DNA from: Paractinoplanes maris
Lineage (GTDB): Bacteria > Actinomycetota > Actinomycetes > Mycobacteriales > Micromonosporaceae
Length of the DNA: 64,000 nt
Direction: 5' to 3'
Assembly: GCF_023544465.1 (NCBI RefSeq)
Contig: NZ_JALPVL010000012.1
Coordinates: 1 to 64,000 of the forward strand
Below the pieces are notes generated by a model. The model saw nothing but the letters and a program-made list of their open reading frames with translations. It had not been told where the DNA came from and did no database searches. This document shows, in pieces, positions 26,783-38,071 of the stretch. Within the stretch, counting starts at the first letter, position 1, and every line of letters starts with the position of its first letter. The translations under genes were made by a program, and so were the position numbers.

Positions 26783-28596
26783 GGCGCCTGCTCTGTGTCA
26801 CGGCGGTGCTGGCCACGATGCTGGCCGGCGGCTGCGGCATCCCGGCCGAGAGCGACGTGACGATCCTGGGCGACGGCCCGTCCAGCGGCGTGTCGGTCGA
26901 CGACGACGGCACCCCGCCGGTGCAGTACGCCCGCCAGGACACCAGCGACCTCGAGGAGTTCGCCGACAACTACCTGGAGGCGGCGGCCGGCGACCCCGAG
27001 ACGGCGCTCGACCGGGTCAAGGCGTTCCAGGCCCCCGATCTGGCCAAGCGCTTCCCGACCAGCAACGACATCAAGGTCATCCGGGAGACCGAGCGGCCGC
27101 TCTACTCGCCGGGCGACTCCGAGATCACGTTCATCGCGCAGGTGGTCGGCACGCTGAAGGCCAACGGTGTGCTCCAGCCGGCTGACGCGAGCTCGTCGAG
27201 CATGCCCTACAAGCTGCGCATCGGCTCGGTCGAGGGGCAGGACGGCCTGTTCGTCCTCGATGCCCCGCAGACGATGCTGATCACCGGCGAGACGCTCGGT
27301 CTGTATTACCAGACCCGCACGATCTACTGGTGGAACAACGAGAACACGTCGCTGGTGCCCGACCTGCGCTACATGCCGCGCAGCGTGCCCACCGTCCAGC
27401 AGCCGACCACGATCCTCGGCTGGCTCACCGGCTCGCCCGCTCCGTGGCTCTCCGACGCGGTGAACAGCCTGCCGACCGGCACCCAGGCGGCCGACAACGT
27501 CCCCGCCATCACCAATGACACCCTCGAGATCAGGCTCAACGACAAGGCCGTCCCGCAGGGCTCCGACCCGGGCGCTCTCGACCGGTTGCGCCGTCAGCTG
27601 CAGTGGTCGATGCAGCCGGTGCCGCGCACGATGGCCATCTCGATCGGTCGCAACGAGCCGGTCCGGGTCACCGACGGTGAGTTCTTCGAGAGCAACCTGG
27701 CGTACCGCCTGGCCGACGATCCCGAGCGGTTCGCCGTCCTCGGCGGCGGCATCCGCCGGTTCAAGAACTCGCCGCACGCCGGCGACCCGGTCCCGGTGCT
27801 CAAGCCGACGGCCAACCGGAACATCGCCTCCGCCGCCATCAGCGCGTCCCCGACCCGGTCGTACGCCGCCGTGGTGACCGGTCCCGAGCAGCAGCGCCGC
27901 CTGTCGGTGGCCGATGCCCCGGCCGGTGAGCAAGCCGACCTCAAGCAGGTGGGCGGCCTGTCGGGCTCGCTGGGTACGCCGGTCTGGGCCCAGCTGCCCA
28001 CCGGTGCCGCCGAGGATTCCCGGGCCATCGGGCTGATCACCATGAACGGCCGGATCCACTCCTTCGGTTCCACCGCCGCGCCGGCCCAGCGGGTCGACTG
28101 GCAGGGCGATCCCGGCCCGGTCAGCGCTCTCTCGGTGGCTCCGGACGGGCATCGGGTGGCCGTGGTCAGCAACGGCCGGTTGTATCGGGCGGCGCTCAAC
28201 ACGAGTGGTGACGGCGTCACGCTCGGCCTGCCCGAGCAGGTGCTCCCACCCACACTGCGCGCGGTGACCGCGGTCGCCTGGAGCAGCGAGGACTATCTGG
28301 TCGTGGCGGGTGTCCGCCGCGACGACCGGTACGCCGTGCTCGACGTGACGGTCGACGGCGCCCTGTCCACGGTGCGGCTCGACGACATCGGCGCCGAGAA
28401 GGTGACCTATCTGGCGGCCTACCCGTCGAATCCGGTGAACGGCACCGAGCGGTCCTCGTCGGAGTCGTACCTGGCGGGCGGCAAGGCGTGGGACGTGCTG
28501 AGCGCGCCCGAGGAGATCGAGCCGGTCGACCTGGCCGGCCCGCCCGTGCCGTCGTCGTCCGGCGCGAAGCCGACCGCCCCGTTCTTCCTCGACTGA
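26779..28596 (+). CDS. lpqB: lipoprotein LpqB
   Basis: A 605-residue lipoprotein known to interact with MtrB and modulate MtrAB signalling. The signal peptide ends in lipobox LAGGC with Cys19. An N-terminal LpqB/GerMN region follows (FADNYLEAAAGDPETALDR, VPTVQQPTTILGWLTGSP), and the C-terminal half looks like a beta-propeller (APDGHRVAVVSNGRLYRA). ATG overlaps the mtrB stop as ATGA, so the two are translationally coupled. The mtrA-mtrB-lpqB order is strongly conserved in actinobacteria. Confidence 0.95.
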   Translation: MRRLLCVTAVLATMLAGGCGIPAESDVTILGDGPSSGVSVDDDGTPPVQYARQDTSDLEEFADNYLEAAAGDPETALDRVKAFQAPDLAKRFPTSNDIKVIRETERPLYSPGDSEITFIAQVVGTLKANGVLQPADASSSSMPYKLRIGSVEGQDGLFVLDAPQTMLITGETLGLYYQTRTIYWWNNENTSLVPDLRYMPRSVPTVQQPTTILGWLTGSPAPWLSDAVNSLPTGTQAADNVPAITNDTLEIRLNDKAVPQGSDPGALDRLRRQLQWSMQPVPRTMAISIGRNEPVRVTDGEFFESNLAYRLADDPERFAVLGGGIRRFKNSPHAGDPVPVLKPTANRNIASAAISASPTRSYAAVVTGPEQQRRLSVADAPAGEQADLKQVGGLSGSLGTPVWAQLPTGAAEDSRAIGLITMNGRIHSFGSTAAPAQRVDWQGDPGPVSALSVAPDGHRVAVVSNGRLYRAALNTSGDGVTLGLPEQVLPPTLRAVTAVAWSSEDYLVVAGVRRDDRYAVLDVTVDGALSTVRLDDIGAEKVTYLAAYPSNPVNGTERSSSESYLAGGKAWDVLSAPEEIEPVDLAGPPVPSSSGAKPTAPFFLD

Positions 28597-28609
28597 GGCG
28601 GGCGCACGC

Positions 28610-29419
28610 ATGACCGGGCTGCTCGGGGATCTCGCCGACCTCGTGCTGCCCGCGCCGTGCGCCGGCTGCGCGGCCGAGCGGGTTCCCCTGCGGTACGGCG
28701 TGTGCGCCCCCTGCGCCGCCGGTCTGGAAGCGTTACGCCCCTTCCGCACCGCGCCCGATCCGCCGCCCCCGGGCCTGCCGCCGTGCGTGGCCGTCGGACC
28801 GTACGAGACTGCTCTGCGCGGCGTTCTGCTGGCATACAAGGAGAAGGGCCGGCACCGGCTGGCCAAGCCGCTCGGCAGCCTGCTGGCCACGGCGGTGGCC
28901 GCCCTCGCCCGGCGCGGGGCCCCGGTGACGCTGGTGCCCGTCCCGTCGACGGCCGCGGCGGCCCGCGAGAGGCACGGCGATCACATGCTGCGTCTGGCCG
29001 CGCACGCCGTGCGGCGACTGCGCGCAGCCGGTTGGCAAGCGGATGTCAGCCGCCAGCTCGAAGCGTTACCTCGCCTCGACTCTACGTCACTGAGCGTGGA
29101 TGGCCGGCGCGCCGCAGCTGAGGATTCGCTGCGAATCCGGCGGGCTCGAATCGGCGTTCCGCGACGCGTCGCGCCCCGGAAAGGCACGCTGGTGGTGGTC
29201 GACGACATCGTCACCACCGGAGCCACGCTGGCGGCGGTGACGCGGCGCCTCGAGGAGGCAAAGATGCAGGTCGATGGGGCTGCGGTGTTGGCCGCGACAC
29301 AACGGCGGAGGTCGTCCACGGCCGGTTTCGCCGGTTTCCCGCCTGACGGCACACAAAGGGTGAACCTCGGGCATCCGGTATCCCGAACGAGGGGTGACGC
29401 GGGAGCATCGGCACGTTAG
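28610..29419 (+). CDS. ComF-family amidophosphoribosyltransferase-like protein
   Basis: A 269-residue ComF-type protein. The N-terminal zinc ribbon shows CAGCAAERVPLRYGVCAPC, and the phosphoribosyltransferase core has LVVVDDIVTTGATLAAV, the PRPP-binding loop. ComF is needed for DNA uptake in competent bacteria, but actinobacterial homologues beside lpqB have no settled function. It starts 13 nt after lpqB and probably belongs to the mtrAB-lpqB operon. The segment near LEALPRLDSTSLSVDGRRAA is the usual acceptor-site region. Confidence 0.88.
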   Translation: MTGLLGDLADLVLPAPCAGCAAERVPLRYGVCAPCAAGLEALRPFRTAPDPPPPGLPPCVAVGPYETALRGVLLAYKEKGRHRLAKPLGSLLATAVAALARRGAPVTLVPVPSTAAAARERHGDHMLRLAAHAVRRLRAAGWQADVSRQLEALPRLDSTSLSVDGRRAAAEDSLRIRRARIGVPRRVAPRKGTLVVVDDIVTTGATLAAVTRRLEEAKMQVDGAAVLAATQRRRSSTAGFAGFPPDGTQRVNLGHPVSRTRGDAGASAR

Positions 29420-29656
29420 CGTCTTGGTGACGAGGGTATGAGTTTCGCCTCAACCCGCTCCACCGTCCAGGCGCAGCGCGTCCGCGAACCGCCGCACCGG
29501 AAAGGAGTCGTCTCCTTCGCTATCGGTCACGCACGGTGAGTTGACCAAGGTCATTCACGGCGTCGCCGGCAACCAGAAACGCGTCGCAGTTCGGCGCCCC
29601 CGGCACCCCGTCGTCAGGGCGCCCGCAGGACAGAAACACGTTGGGGGAGGTCACGA

Positions 29657-30277
29657 GTGGACATTGTCGTCAAGGGCCGCAACGTAGAGGTTCCTGATCA
29701 CTATCGGGAACACGTCGCCGACAAGCTGAGCAAGGTCGAACGCTACGACCAGAAGCTGATCCGGGCTGACGTCGAGCTGTTCCACGAGCGCAATCCGCGC
29801 CAATCCGACAACTGCCAGCGAGTCGAGATCACCGTCGTGACGAAGGGCCCGGTCATTCGTGCCGAGGCCTGCGCCAAAGACTTCTACGCAGCTCTGGACT
29901 GCGCCATCACCAAGCTCGACGGCCGGCTGCGGCGTTCCGCCGACCGGCGCCGGGTCCACCGCGGGCGTCACGCGCCCCTCTCGGTCGCAGCGGCCACCGC
30001 CGGTCTGCCCACCGACCTCAGCCTCACCCAGCCGGCTGAGGAGACCTCATCGGTCGCCACCGCGCTCGCGGAGCACGACGAGGATCTGCCGTGGCGCATC
30101 GTGCGGGAGAAAGAGCATCCCGCCGACCCGATGACCGTCGACGACGCTCTCTTCCAGATGGAGCTCGTCGGCCACGACTTCTACCTGTTCCTCGACAAGG
30201 ACAGCGGACGTCCCAGTGTCGTCTACCGCCGGCGCGGTTACGACTACGGCATCCTGTCGCTCGGGACCACGGGCTAG
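29657..30277 (+). CDS. hpf: ribosome hibernation-promoting factor, long form
   Basis: A 206-residue ribosome-associated protein that dimerises 70S ribosomes in stationary phase or stress. The N-terminal S30AE domain spans about 1-100 (MDIVVKGRNVEVPDHYREHV, AALDCAITKLDGRLRRSADR) and the C-terminal dimerisation domain covers the last 60 residues (MTVDDALFQMELVGHDFYLF). GTG at 29657 follows GGGGGAGG. The 237-nt upstream gap holds TTGACC near 29541 and GGAG/CTCC hairpin sequence but no clear -10. secA lies downstream. Confidence 0.93.
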   Translation: MDIVVKGRNVEVPDHYREHVADKLSKVERYDQKLIRADVELFHERNPRQSDNCQRVEITVVTKGPVIRAEACAKDFYAALDCAITKLDGRLRRSADRRRVHRGRHAPLSVAAATAGLPTDLSLTQPAEETSSVATALAEHDEDLPWRIVREKEHPADPMTVDDALFQMELVGHDFYLFLDKDSGRPSVVYRRRGYDYGILSLGTTG

Positions 30278-30290
30278 TCACCCGATCAAG

Positions 30291-30320
30291 CCGAGGGCCT
30301 TCAGATCAGAGGGTCCTCGG
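30291..30320 (+). terminator. hairpin downstream of hpf, probable terminator
   Basis: CCGAGG (30291-30296) pairs with CCTCGG (30315-30320), extended inwards by a few pairs. There is no T-run, which is common in high-GC actinobacteria. The remaining 250 nt up to secA contain TACGAT near 30535, a possible -10 for secA, and no gene. Confidence 0.45.
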
Positions 30321-30573
30321 CCAGGAGGGCGGACCGCTCCCGCCGGTGCGAAACGCCCGGCGGCACGCCCGGCCGCGTACGCCAGTGCCGTTGATCTTCG
30401 CGATCGTGGCGTCCTTCCTTTGTCGCAGCCCATCGGGCCGGAACGGCTCCGCTCTGAGCGAACTTGATGCGAAGTTTCACCTTGTTTAGGCGGTTAACCG
30501 GAGGCTCGGGTAACTGCTCCGCCGGAAGGATGCCTACGATGGTTCGGCAGACTGTCTAGGGGAGCGTTGACCC

Positions 30574-33495
<2,922 letters not shown>

Positions 33496-33523
33496 CTCTG
33501 AGACAGGCTCCAGCTCGACGACC

Positions 33524-33556
33524 GGCCCGCCCGCGGATGACCTCCGCCGGCGGGCC
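33524..33556. terminator. bidirectional hairpin terminator between secA and the Rv3235-type gene
   Basis: GGCCCGCC (33524-33531) pairs with GGCGGGCC (33549-33556); after a single C/C mismatch GCGGA (33533-33537) pairs with TCCGC (33543-33547) round a 5-nt loop. There is no T-run. It sits between two convergent genes. Confidence 0.6.
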
Positions 33557-33576
33557 GCCGTCGTAATCGCCGGTGG

Positions 33577-34164
33577 TCAGATCAGGCGCAGGGTGGTGGC
33601 TCGCCAGACCTCCTGATGCATCTCCAGCCGCAGGGCCAGGGCCCAGGTGCGGTCGACGGTCAGCAGGGCCACCGCGGCCTCCACAGCGCCGGGGCGGGGC
33701 TCACACAGTCGCACGTGGAGAACGGCCACCGGAGGCCGGCGCCGGGGGCGGTGATCGGCGGGCTGGGCCGCGCGCAGCTCGGAGACCCGGTGGAAGGCCG
33801 CTGTGCCCTGAGCGACCACCTCGGAGGCCTCCAGGGGCCGGGCCAGGCGGCGGAGGTGGATCGCGGGACGGTAGCCGTTCAGAACCTCGACGCAGGCCCG
33901 GACGAACCGGCGGACGGCCAGTCTCGCGTCGGCCGAGACACCGGCGGGGGAGTGCCCCGCTCCGCCCGAGCCCGGTGCCGTCGCGCCGGGGTCGAGATCG
34001 GCCGGCGCCGGCTGGGCCAGGTTGAGTGCCAGCTGGTGGGCGGTGGCCCAGACCGTCGGCTCGAGCTCGTCGTCGAAGGGCGGCTCACAGCGTGGGGTGC
34101 GGCGCAGGCTGATCGTGGGCTGCTGTCCCGGCCCGGAACGGGTTGCCTCCAGCGTCCTCGGCAT
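33577..34164 (-). CDS. Rv3235 family protein
   Basis: A 195-residue actinobacterial protein of unknown function. The conserved part is the C-terminal two thirds: LAVRRFVRACVEVLNGYRPAIHLRRLARPLE, then HVRLCEPRPGAVEAAVALLTVDRTWALALRLE. The N-terminus is Pro/Ala-rich. No signal peptide or membrane segment is seen. The gene is convergent with secA, as Rv3235 lies near secA1 in mycobacteria. ATG at 34164 is preceded by GAGGTGG. Confidence 0.85.
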   Translation of the reverse strand: MPRTLEATRSGPGQQPTISLRRTPRCEPPFDDELEPTVWATAHQLALNLAQPAPADLDPGATAPGSGGAGHSPAGVSADARLAVRRFVRACVEVLNGYRPAIHLRRLARPLEASEVVAQGTAAFHRVSELRAAQPADHRPRRRPPVAVLHVRLCEPRPGAVEAAVALLTVDRTWALALRLEMHQEVWRATTLRLI

Positions 34165-34300
34165 CGCCGCACCACCTCGTCTCTATCTTGCGTTTGCCTA
34201 CGTTTGCCTACGACAGCGAGTCTGGCCCGGCCGTGAAGCGATCGTCAACGCGGCCCGAGATCGAACCGGGCCAGGCGAGAAGAGGGACAAAAGGAGTGGC

Positions 34301-34531
34301 TCAGTCGGCCTCGGTGGTGGAGAGCGGGTTGCCGGCGACCCAGGCCGCCGTCTCGGTGTATTTCTGCTCGATGTACTGCTCGAGCCGGGCCCGCTCGACC
34401 CGCCACTGACCCCGGCCGCCGATCTTGATCGCGGGCAGCTCACCGCTGCGGACCATGTGATAGACCTGCGACTCCGAGACGTTCAGCTCCGTGGCCACGT
34501 CGGAGAGCAGGAGAAAGCGCGTCTCCGTCAT
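34301..34531 (-). CDS. excisionase-family helix-turn-helix protein
   Basis: A 76-residue MerR/excisionase-type DNA-binding protein: FLLLSDVATELNVSESQVYH for the helix-turn-helix, then MVRSGELPAIKIGGRGQWRV for the wing, and a C-terminal helix ERARLEQYIEQKY. Such stand-alone proteins are widespread in actinomycetes, including developmental regulators such as BldC, but this one is not clearly BldC. ATG at 34531 follows GGGAGGCGAC. There is no integrase or att site nearby, so it is unlikely to be a phage excisionase. Confidence 0.85.
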   Translation of the reverse strand: MTETRFLLLSDVATELNVSESQVYHMVRSGELPAIKIGGRGQWRVERARLEQYIEQKYTETAAWVAGNPLSTTEAD

Positions 34532-34587
34532 GTCGCCTCCCATTGGCCGAGGATGCCTCAGTTTGCCACCGATCAGCCCCGACCGCG

Positions 34588-35043
34588 TTACCGGGGTTCG
34601 GAAATGGCGCGCCCGGTCAGCGGGCTCGAATAGACGACGCTCGTGGTCACCGCGCCCAGGCCGGCGATCCGGCCGGTGATCTCCTCGAGGTGGCGCATCG
34701 AGCGGGCCAGCACCTTGAGAACGAAGCAGTCCTCACCGGTCACGTGATGCGCCTCGACGATCTCGGGGGTGCTCTCGAGCAGCGCGTGGAACGGCCGGTA
34801 GTTGCCGGTCGGGTAGCGCAGCCGGACGAACGCCATGACCGTCAGTCCGAGGCGCTCCGGGTCCAGGCGGGCCCGATAGCCGGCGATCACACCCGCCTCC
34901 TCGAGGCGGCGGATCCGCTCGGCGACAGCACTCGGGGACATCGCGACGGCGCGGGCCAGTTCGGCGTACGACGACCGGCCGTCCTTCTGCAGCTCGGTCA
35001 GCAGCTGCCAGTCTGTGCGGTCGAGCGCGATATCCGTGGTCAT
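34588..35043 (-). CDS. Lrp/AsnC family transcriptional regulator
   Basis: A 151-residue feast/famine regulator: N-terminal helix-turn-helix (LDRTDWQLLTELQKDGRSSY, VAMSPSAVAERIRRLEEAGV) and a C-terminal ligand-binding RAM domain (VEAHHVTGEDCFVLKVLARS). It probably senses an amino acid and binds as an octamer. ATG at 35043 is the natural start; a longer open frame upstream is antisense to the rhodanese gene. It is divergent from the rhodanese gene over 94 nt, and that gap has an inverted repeat (35060-35071 and 35086-35096) suitable as operator. Confidence 0.9.
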   Translation of the reverse strand: MTTDIALDRTDWQLLTELQKDGRSSYAELARAVAMSPSAVAERIRRLEEAGVIAGYRARLDPERLGLTVMAFVRLRYPTGNYRPFHALLESTPEIVEAHHVTGEDCFVLKVLARSMRHLEEITGRIAGLGAVTTSVVYSSPLTGRAISEPR

Positions 35044-35059
35044 GGCGGCCAAGTAAACG

Positions 35060-35096
35060 CGTTTCCCCGGCCCCGCACCAGATGCGCCGGGGAACG
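35060..35096. promoter_or_regulatory. inverted repeat in the Lrp/rhodanese intergenic region
   Basis: CGTTTCCCCGGC (35060-35071) and GCCGGGGAACG (35086-35096) are complementary apart from one extra T. The repeat lies between two divergent genes and just upstream of the rhodanese promoter (TAGCGT, 35124-35129). Control by the Lrp protein is an inference. Confidence 0.45.
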
Positions 35097-35137
35097 ACCA
35101 TGTCCTGGTGGGGCCGTCGCACCTAGCGTGAACAGCC

Positions 35138-35599
35138 ATGACGATGACTTCTGTGGGTCCCGCCACCCGGAACGACGCCCGGGCCGCCGCCGCCTTCTTC
35201 ACCGCCCGGCTCACCTTCCAGACCGACGTGGCCGACGTCCGGGCGGCGCTGGCCGGCCGCGAGCCCGGCTTCGTGCTGATCGACTCCCGGTCGCGCGCGG
35301 CGTGGGACCAGGGCCACCTGCCCGGTTCGGTCCATCTGCCCACCGCCGAGATACCGGCCCGCGCGGCCGATCTGCTCGACCGCGACGTGCCCGTCGTGAC
35401 GTACTGCTGGGGTCCGGGCTGCGACGGCGCCTCCCGGGCCGCCCTGGCCCTCGCGCTGGCCGGCTTCTCGGTCAAGGAGATGATCGGCGGCGTCGAGTAC
35501 TGGATCCGCGAGGGCTTCCCGCTGCGCACGCCGACCGGCGACGTCACGGCTCCGGCCGATCCGCGCACCGCCCCGGTCGCCGAGGCCTGCGGCTGCTGA
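35138..35599 (+). CDS. rhodanese-like domain protein
   Basis: A 153-residue single-domain rhodanese, possibly a sulfur transferase or persulfide carrier. The structural motif VLIDSRSRAAWDQGHLPGSV is followed by the active loop in VVTYCWGPGCDGASRAAL, where the first Cys is the expected catalytic residue. A C-terminal extension ends in ACGC, giving extra cysteines. ATG at 35138 lies 8 nt after TAGCGT (35124-35129), fitting a leaderless message. It is divergent from the Lrp gene, which probably controls it. Confidence 0.88.
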   Translation: MTMTSVGPATRNDARAAAAFFTARLTFQTDVADVRAALAGREPGFVLIDSRSRAAWDQGHLPGSVHLPTAEIPARAADLLDRDVPVVTYCWGPGCDGASRAALALALAGFSVKEMIGGVEYWIREGFPLRTPTGDVTAPADPRTAPVAEACGC

Positions 35600-35705
35600 T
35601 CGCCCGGCCCCGGACGGCCACGATCCGGGCACGACTGGTGGAATGGACCAGCCCCGCGCCGCGGCGGCGGTGTACTACGGGGACTGGTCTACCGCTGGAG
35701 GAGAC

Positions 35706-36215
35706 GTGCCGATCACCGATCTGGTCCGGGTCTATGTGCCGGCCACCGTGCCGATGCTGGCGGCCCTGCGCGCCGACGGCCGGCTGGGCTCCGGGCCGCT
35801 GGAGGCGCACGCCGTGACGCCCGCGCTCCGGGAGTGGTATGCGGAGGGCGACGAGGAGGAGCTCGAATACGTCGCCTTCACCCGGGCCGCCCAGGGTGCT
35901 CTCCACCTGCTCCGCCTCGACCCGCAGGCCCCGCGCCGCCGCGTGGTGGTCTCGGCCGACGTGCCGTCGACGGCCCTGGTGCGCGAGGACGTGGAGCTCG
36001 GCTCGAGCACCGTACGGCTGCCCGAGCCGGTGTCGTTCAAGGAGGTCGCCGCGATCCACGTGGACAGTGCGGAGGCCGCCGAGTCGGTGGCGGCCGCGGC
36101 CGACGTGGTCGACGAGGCCGCCGCGGGCGACCCGGACGCCCAGTTCACCGTCGACAGCGCCGAGGATCACGAGCTCGAGTGGTACGCGGTGTCGGAGCTC
36201 GACGAACTGCTCTAG
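35706..36215 (+). CDS. conserved actinobacterial hypothetical protein (DUF6912-like)
   Basis: A 169-residue protein of unknown function with an N-terminal segment VRVYVPATVPMLAALRADG, then EELEYVAFTRAAQGALHLL and an acidic C-terminus ending in HELEWYAVSELDELL. I recognise it as similar to a small conserved actinobacterial family; the family name is from memory. GTG at 35706 follows GGAGGAG and begins the homology, so the in-frame ATG at 35643 is rejected. Its last 4 nt overlap the stop of the convergent membrane-protein gene. Confidence 0.7.
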   Translation: MPITDLVRVYVPATVPMLAALRADGRLGSGPLEAHAVTPALREWYAEGDEEELEYVAFTRAAQGALHLLRLDPQAPRRRVVVSADVPSTALVREDVELGSSTVRLPEPVSFKEVAAIHVDSAEAAESVAAAADVVDEAAAGDPDAQFTVDSAEDHELEWYAVSELDELL

Positions 36216-37153
36216 GACGCCGAGGCGGGCGACTCGGCGTCGTCGGGCTCCTCGGCCGGGGCGATCGTGCGGCCCACCGCGATGGTGGCGGTGATCGCGC
36301 CGACGAACAGGACGATCAGGGCACTGTTGAGCCGGGCGCCGCTGAGCATCTGCTGCACCACCAGCTCCAGCTCACTCACCTTGCCGGCCAGGTCGAGCAC
36401 CCGGCTGCCGGCCGTGCGGGTCAGGATCTCGGCGATGACCAGCAGCAGCCCGGCGCCGGCACCGGCCAGGCCGTAGAGGGCCCACGGCACGTCCAGCCCA
36501 CCCGAGCGGCGGCGGGCGCGGCGCAGCACGACATAGGCCACCAGGCCGGCCGCCAGACCACTGAGGAACCCCTGGCCGTAGGTGAGCCACTGGGACGCGC
36601 CGGCCCGTGACTGCGCCTGGTCGGAGCTGAGCGCGTCGAGCAGCGGGCCCTGGAACAGGTTGAGCACCAGGCCGACCGCGAAGACGGCCACCGAGGCCCA
36701 GCCGATCGCGTGCACCACGCGCGGGATGCGGACGCCGGCCAGCGCGCCGCCGATGGTCGCCGCGGCCGCCACCGTGCCGCCCATCACCGCGTAGAGCCAC
36801 CCCTCGGTGTTGATCGTGACGATCACCAGGGCGCCCAGCAGGCCGATGACCAGACCACTGCCGGTGGCGACCGCGAAGCGTGCGGTGGCCCCGATCTCAC
36901 GCCGCCGGCTCAGCCGGGCCAGGACGGCCAGGGCCACGGTGGACCCGGCGACCAGGCCGGCCGAGATCGCGCCGGGCATCGCGTACGCCGAGGAGGTGAC
37001 CTCCATCTCGACGTCGGCCCGCCCGGTGATGGTGGCGCGCGCCGACCACAACATGGCGCCCATCCAGACGAGGGTGACGCCGGCCAGCACGAGACCGCTC
37101 GACGAGGCGGCGGCCGCCGGGTGCGGGGCCGGTGCGACCTCCTGCTCTGTCAT
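36212..37153 (-). CDS. multi-pass membrane protein, function unknown
   Basis: A 313-residue integral membrane protein with about eight hydrophobic segments, for example GLVLAGVTLVWMGAMLW, GLVIGLLGALVIVTI and NSALIVLFVGAITATIAVG. No transporter or enzyme motif is recognisable. The Pro/Ala-rich N-terminus is cytosolic by the positive-inside rule. ATG at 37153 is chosen since the frame upstream lacks hydrophobic or conserved sequence. It is convergent with the preceding gene (4-nt overlap) and divergent from padR. Confidence 0.7.
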   Translation of the reverse strand: MTEQEVAPAPHPAAAASSSGLVLAGVTLVWMGAMLWSARATITGRADVEMEVTSSAYAMPGAISAGLVAGSTVALAVLARLSRRREIGATARFAVATGSGLVIGLLGALVIVTINTEGWLYAVMGGTVAAAATIGGALAGVRIPRVVHAIGWASVAVFAVGLVLNLFQGPLLDALSSDQAQSRAGASQWLTYGQGFLSGLAAGLVAYVVLRRARRRSGGLDVPWALYGLAGAGAGLLLVIAEILTRTAGSRVLDLAGKVSELELVVQQMLSGARLNSALIVLFVGAITATIAVGRTIAPAEEPDDAESPASAS

Positions 37154-37485
37154 GGACGTCAGGGTACGCGGCGAATCTGCGCGGCCGGACAGCCGTCCGC
37201 CGAGGACCGACGGGGCGAAACGGAGTCCATTGTCGCAAATAAGCGGAACGTTGCCGTTTCTCAGTGACGATCTGTCCAGTTTCAGGCAGTTGATGCCCGG
37301 CATCGCCGTCTGACCGTTTGGCTAGCGCCATTTTAGCTGCTCAGTGCGCGTTTTTTCGGCAGAACGCGCCGTCTCGACCCTCGTGGTCGGACTGTCTGTG
37401 CGGGACAGTTCATTGTGGAGACGCAAACTGGACGGATCGGGCGAAATCCTGGACGTCGGCGCGACAAAGTGGCAGCTTAGAAGGC
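37154..37485. promoter_or_regulatory. 332-nt divergent regulatory region of the membrane protein and padR genes
   Basis: No gene is seen. The region is comparatively AT-rich and holds three inverted repeats: GCGCGTT/AACGCGC (37346-37352 and 37363-37369), ACTGTC/GACAGT (37391-37396 and 37404-37409), and GAAACGG with CCGTTTC further upstream (about 37216 and 37255). One or more may be PadR operators; which is used cannot be told from sequence. Confidence 0.5.
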
Positions 37486-38001
37486 ATGCCCGACTCTCAA
37501 ATCAATCCCACGGCTGCCGCTCTGCTCGGCCTGCTTCACGAGGGGCCGATGACCGGTGGTCAGCTAATGGCGGCTGCCGAACGCCGCCTCGGGCCATACT
37601 GGTCGATGACGCGGAGCCAGGTCTACCGCGAATTGCCGGTTCTCGCCGAACTGGGTTACGTCCGTCTCGGTAAGCCCGGCCCCCGATCCAGCCAGCCCTA
37701 CGCCATCACCGCCGCCGGCAAGCGAGCCTTCAGCCGGTGGCTTGCCGAGCCCGCGGGCCGGGACGCCCTGCGCAACCCGATCGCGCTGCGAGTCGCCTTC
37801 GGCGAGCAGCACAGCGGCAACCAGTTGCAGACCCTCTACACCGGGGCCAGCGAATACCATGCCGAGGCCCTCTCGATGGCCAAGGAGCAGGCGAAGGAAG
37901 CGAAGAAGGCGGGCGACCAGTACGGCGCCGCGGCCCTCGAGTTCGCCGTCGCCTACCACAAGGCCGCTTTGAGCTGGCTCAAGCTGGCGCCGGCAAACTG
38001 A
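37486..38001 (+). CDS. PadR family transcriptional regulator
   Basis: A 171-residue regulator with the PadR winged helix: ALLGLLHEGPMTGGQLMAAAERR, then MTRSQVYRELPVLAELGYVR and YAITAAGKRAFSRWL. The C-terminal helices (ALSMAKEQAKEAKKAGDQYG) form the dimerisation domain. PadR proteins usually repress neighbouring membrane or efflux genes, so the divergent membrane protein is a plausible target. ATG at 37486 has GAAGG close upstream. A perfect 14-bp hairpin follows the stop. Confidence 0.9.
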   Translation: MPDSQINPTAAALLGLLHEGPMTGGQLMAAAERRLGPYWSMTRSQVYRELPVLAELGYVRLGKPGPRSSQPYAITAAGKRAFSRWLAEPAGRDALRNPIALRVAFGEQHSGNQLQTLYTGASEYHAEALSMAKEQAKEAKKAGDQYGAAALEFAVAYHKAALSWLKLAPAN

Positions 38002-38024
38002 CACTGTCCGGCCAACTGCACCGT

Positions 38025-38056
38025 GCCGCCCCGGCCAGTTATCTGGCCGGGGCGGC
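38025..38056 (+). terminator. hairpin between padR and prfB
   Basis: GCCGCCCCGGCCAG (38025-38038) and CTGGCCGGGGCGGC (38043-38056) form a perfect 14-bp stem with a TTAT loop. It probably ends the padR transcript. It also overlaps the -35 region of the putative prfB promoter, whose TAGTCT -10 starts at 38058. Confidence 0.75.
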
Positions 38057-38071
38057 GTAGTCTTGACTGTC

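Noticed and set aside
34301..34531. Phage or integrative-element excisionase
   Set aside because: The protein has the excisionase-type fold, but no integrase, att repeats or tRNA target lies near; stand-alone relatives are chromosomal regulators.
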